From: Gammaproteobacteria bacterium
GTDB taxonomy: Bacteria; Pseudomonadota; Gammaproteobacteria; Burkholderiales; Burkholderiaceae_C
Length of the DNA: 8,353 bases
NCBI GenBank assembly: GCA_018903185.1
Contig: JAHIQV010000373.1
Location: forward strand, 1-8,353
Direction of reading: 5' to 3'
Shown here: positions 6,327-8,353 of the stretch, one piece after another
Numbering within the stretch: position 1 is the stretch's first letter
How the letters are laid out: each line of letters opens with the position of its first letter
Notes under the pieces: generated by a model
The model's database searches: none
Told to the model about the DNA's origin: nothing
The model's input: only the letters and a program-made list of their open reading frames with translations
Program-made: the position numbers and the translations under genes

Positions 6327-6355
6327 TTCGCCCTCGGGCGACAGTTTTCTACAAT
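6327..6355 (+). promoter_or_regulatory. Sigma70-like promoter of pgk
   Basis: TACAAT at 6350-6355 is a five-of-six match to the -10 consensus. A weak -35 (TTCGCC, 6327-6332) lies 17 bases upstream. Transcription would begin near 6362, giving a leader of about 60 bases before the pgk start. A dyad TCGCCC-TC-GGGCGA (6328-6341) lies in the spacer and overlaps the -35. Confidence 0.6.
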
Positions 6356-6424
6356 GCATGAATGTGGTCCGCGCCGGCAGCAAATCCGGTTCGGACTGTC
6401 TTCCACCGTCCAACGGGACTCTTC

Positions 6425-7621
6425 ATGCAATTCATCCGCTTCTCCGACCTCTGCGCCAACGGCCAAGCCAGGGGTCAGCGCGTTTTCATCCGCGCCGACC
6501 TCAACGTGCCCCAAGACGACGAAGGCAAGATCACCGAAGACACGCGCATCCGCGCCAGCATCCCCGCGATCCAGATGGCGCTGGACGCCGGCGCCGCCGT
6601 CATGGTGACGAGCCACCTGGGCCGCCCCACCGAAGGCGAATTCAAGCCCGAAGACTCGCTCGCTCCGGTCGCCGCGCGCATGGGCGAACTCATGGGCCGC
6701 AGCATTCCCGTGGTGGCCAACTGGGTCGATGGCGTGACCGTAGAACCCGGCCAGCTCGTCATGCTGGAGAACTGCCGCCTCAACGTGGGCGAGAAGAAGA
6801 ACAAGCCCGAACTCGCCGCCAAGCTCGGCAAGCTCTGCGACATCTTCGTGCACGACGCCTTCGGCACCGCGCACCGCGCCGAAGGCACGACCTACGGCAT
6901 CGCCGAAACGGCGCCCATCGCCTGCGCCGGCCCGCTGCTCGCCGCCGAGATGGATGCGATTGGCAAGGCCCTGGCCAACCCGAAGCGCCCGCTGATCGCC
7001 ATCGTCGCCGGCAGCAAGGTCAGCACCAAGCTCACCATCCTGCAGGCGCTGGCCAAGAACGTGGACGGCCTGATCGTTGGCGGCGGCATCGCCAACACCT
7101 TCATGCTCGCGGCCGGTCTGAAGATCGGCAAGAGCCTGGCCGAACCCGACCTGATCGGCGAAGCCAAGGCCGTGATCGACGCCATGAAAGCGCGCGGCGC
7201 CGCGGTGCCGATCCCGACCGACGTGGTCTGCGCCAAGAGCTTCAGCCCCGACGCCGTGGCCACGGTCAAGGCCGCCACCGACGTGGCCGACGACGACCTG
7301 ATCCTGGACATCGGACCGGAGACCGCCCAGCTGCTGGCCGAGCAACTGAAGAAGGCTGGCACCATCGTCTGGAACGGCCCGGTGGGCGTGTTCGAATTCG
7401 CCGCCTTCGAGAACGGCACCAAGGTGATCGCGCACGCGATTGCCGAGAGCAGCGCCTTCAGCATCGCCGGCGGTGGCGACACCCTGGCGGCGATCGCCAA
7501 ATACGGCATCGAGAAAGATGTGGGCTACATCTCCACCGGCGGTGGTGCCTTCCTCGAGGTGCTGGAAGGCAAGACCTTGCCGGCGTTCGAGGTGCTGGCG
7601 CGCCGGGCCGAAACCCCCTGA
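6425..7621 (+). CDS. pgk: Phosphoglycerate kinase
   Basis: Cytoplasmic enzyme interconverting 1,3-bisphosphoglycerate plus ADP with 3-phosphoglycerate plus ATP, in glycolysis, gluconeogenesis or the Calvin cycle. The 398 residues are full length. Substrate-side motifs are RADLNVP (23-29) and SHLGRP (63-68). Nucleotide-side motifs are GSKVSTK (196-202), WNGPVGVFE (316-324), GGGDT (349-353) and STGGGAFLE (370-378). No expected active-site segment is missing. The chosen ATG opens into MQFIRFSDL and has GGGA six bases upstream; an earlier in-frame ATG at 6362 has no such site and falls at the predicted transcription start. The aldolase gene follows after 37 bases, so the two are probably co-transcribed. 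Confidence 0.98.
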   Translation: MQFIRFSDLCANGQARGQRVFIRADLNVPQDDEGKITEDTRIRASIPAIQMALDAGAAVMVTSHLGRPTEGEFKPEDSLAPVAARMGELMGRSIPVVANWVDGVTVEPGQLVMLENCRLNVGEKKNKPELAAKLGKLCDIFVHDAFGTAHRAEGTTYGIAETAPIACAGPLLAAEMDAIGKALANPKRPLIAIVAGSKVSTKLTILQALAKNVDGLIVGGGIANTFMLAAGLKIGKSLAEPDLIGEAKAVIDAMKARGAAVPIPTDVVCAKSFSPDAVATVKAATDVADDDLILDIGPETAQLLAEQLKKAGTIVWNGPVGVFEFAAFENGTKVIAHAIAESSAFSIAGGGDTLAAIAKYGIEKDVGYISTGGGAFLEVLEGKTLPAFEVLARRAETP

Positions 7622-7658
7622 TTCACGACTTCATTTCATCTTTCCAAGGACATTCCCC

Positions 7659-8353
<695 letters not shown>

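Larger units (their letters stand above)
6185..6424. promoter_or_regulatory. Divergent regulatory region between diheme cytochrome and pgk
   Basis: This 240-base gene-free stretch, visibly more AT-rich in its middle than the surrounding genes, separates the leftward diheme cytochrome from rightward pgk. It contains a GTATG-CTTA-CATAC dyad at 6216-6229, a direct repeat TTTAAG-N5-CTTAAG at 6284-6300 and a sigma70-like promoter for pgk at 6327-6355. No protein or RNA gene was recognised in it. Confidence 0.7.

Overview
The window is GC-rich with dense, mostly short-gapped genes. The protein sequences (PhoP/PhoQ-like two-component pair, pgk followed directly by a class II aldolase of the CbbA type, an SHP/DHC/cytochrome b cluster) suggest a betaproteobacterium, most likely Burkholderiales and perhaps Comamonadaceae. 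This assignment rests on recalled family resemblance only. I saw no tRNA, rRNA, insertion sequence or CRISPR array.

Layout: (1) 1-2081, minus strand: a small PepSY-domain periplasmic protein, an OmpR-family response regulator and a sensor histidine kinase cut by the left edge, apparently one operon. (2) 2203-4171, plus strand, divergent from it: a sphaeroides-heme-protein type cytochrome c (SHP, DUF1924), a diheme cytochrome c (DHC), a cytochrome b561-type membrane protein and a rubredoxin. The first three form the known SHP-DHC-cytochrome b module: quinol or another membrane donor to cytochrome b, then periplasmic DHC, then SHP, whose open heme site can bind small ligands. (3) 4194-6184, minus strand, convergent with the rubredoxin: a periplasmic diheme cytochrome c made of two repeated domains, overlapping a Tat-exported PQQ-type beta-propeller protein. 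The pair resembles the foxE-foxY arrangement of phototrophic Fe(II) oxidation, but this is a hypothesis. (4) 6425-8353, plus strand: phosphoglycerate kinase and class II fructose-bisphosphate aldolase (cut by the right edge), housekeeping genes of glycolysis, gluconeogenesis or the Calvin cycle.

The middle of the window thus holds two periplasmic electron-transfer modules with at least five c-type heme sites, next to a two-component system that probably controls at least the SHP operon. A clean 11-bp direct repeat (TTTAAG-N5-CTTAAG), typical of OmpR-family regulator sites, lies upstream of the diheme cytochrome/propeller pair. A weaker 11-bp-phased series lies in the divergent SHP/PepSY promoter region. 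This raises the possibility that one regulator controls both modules.
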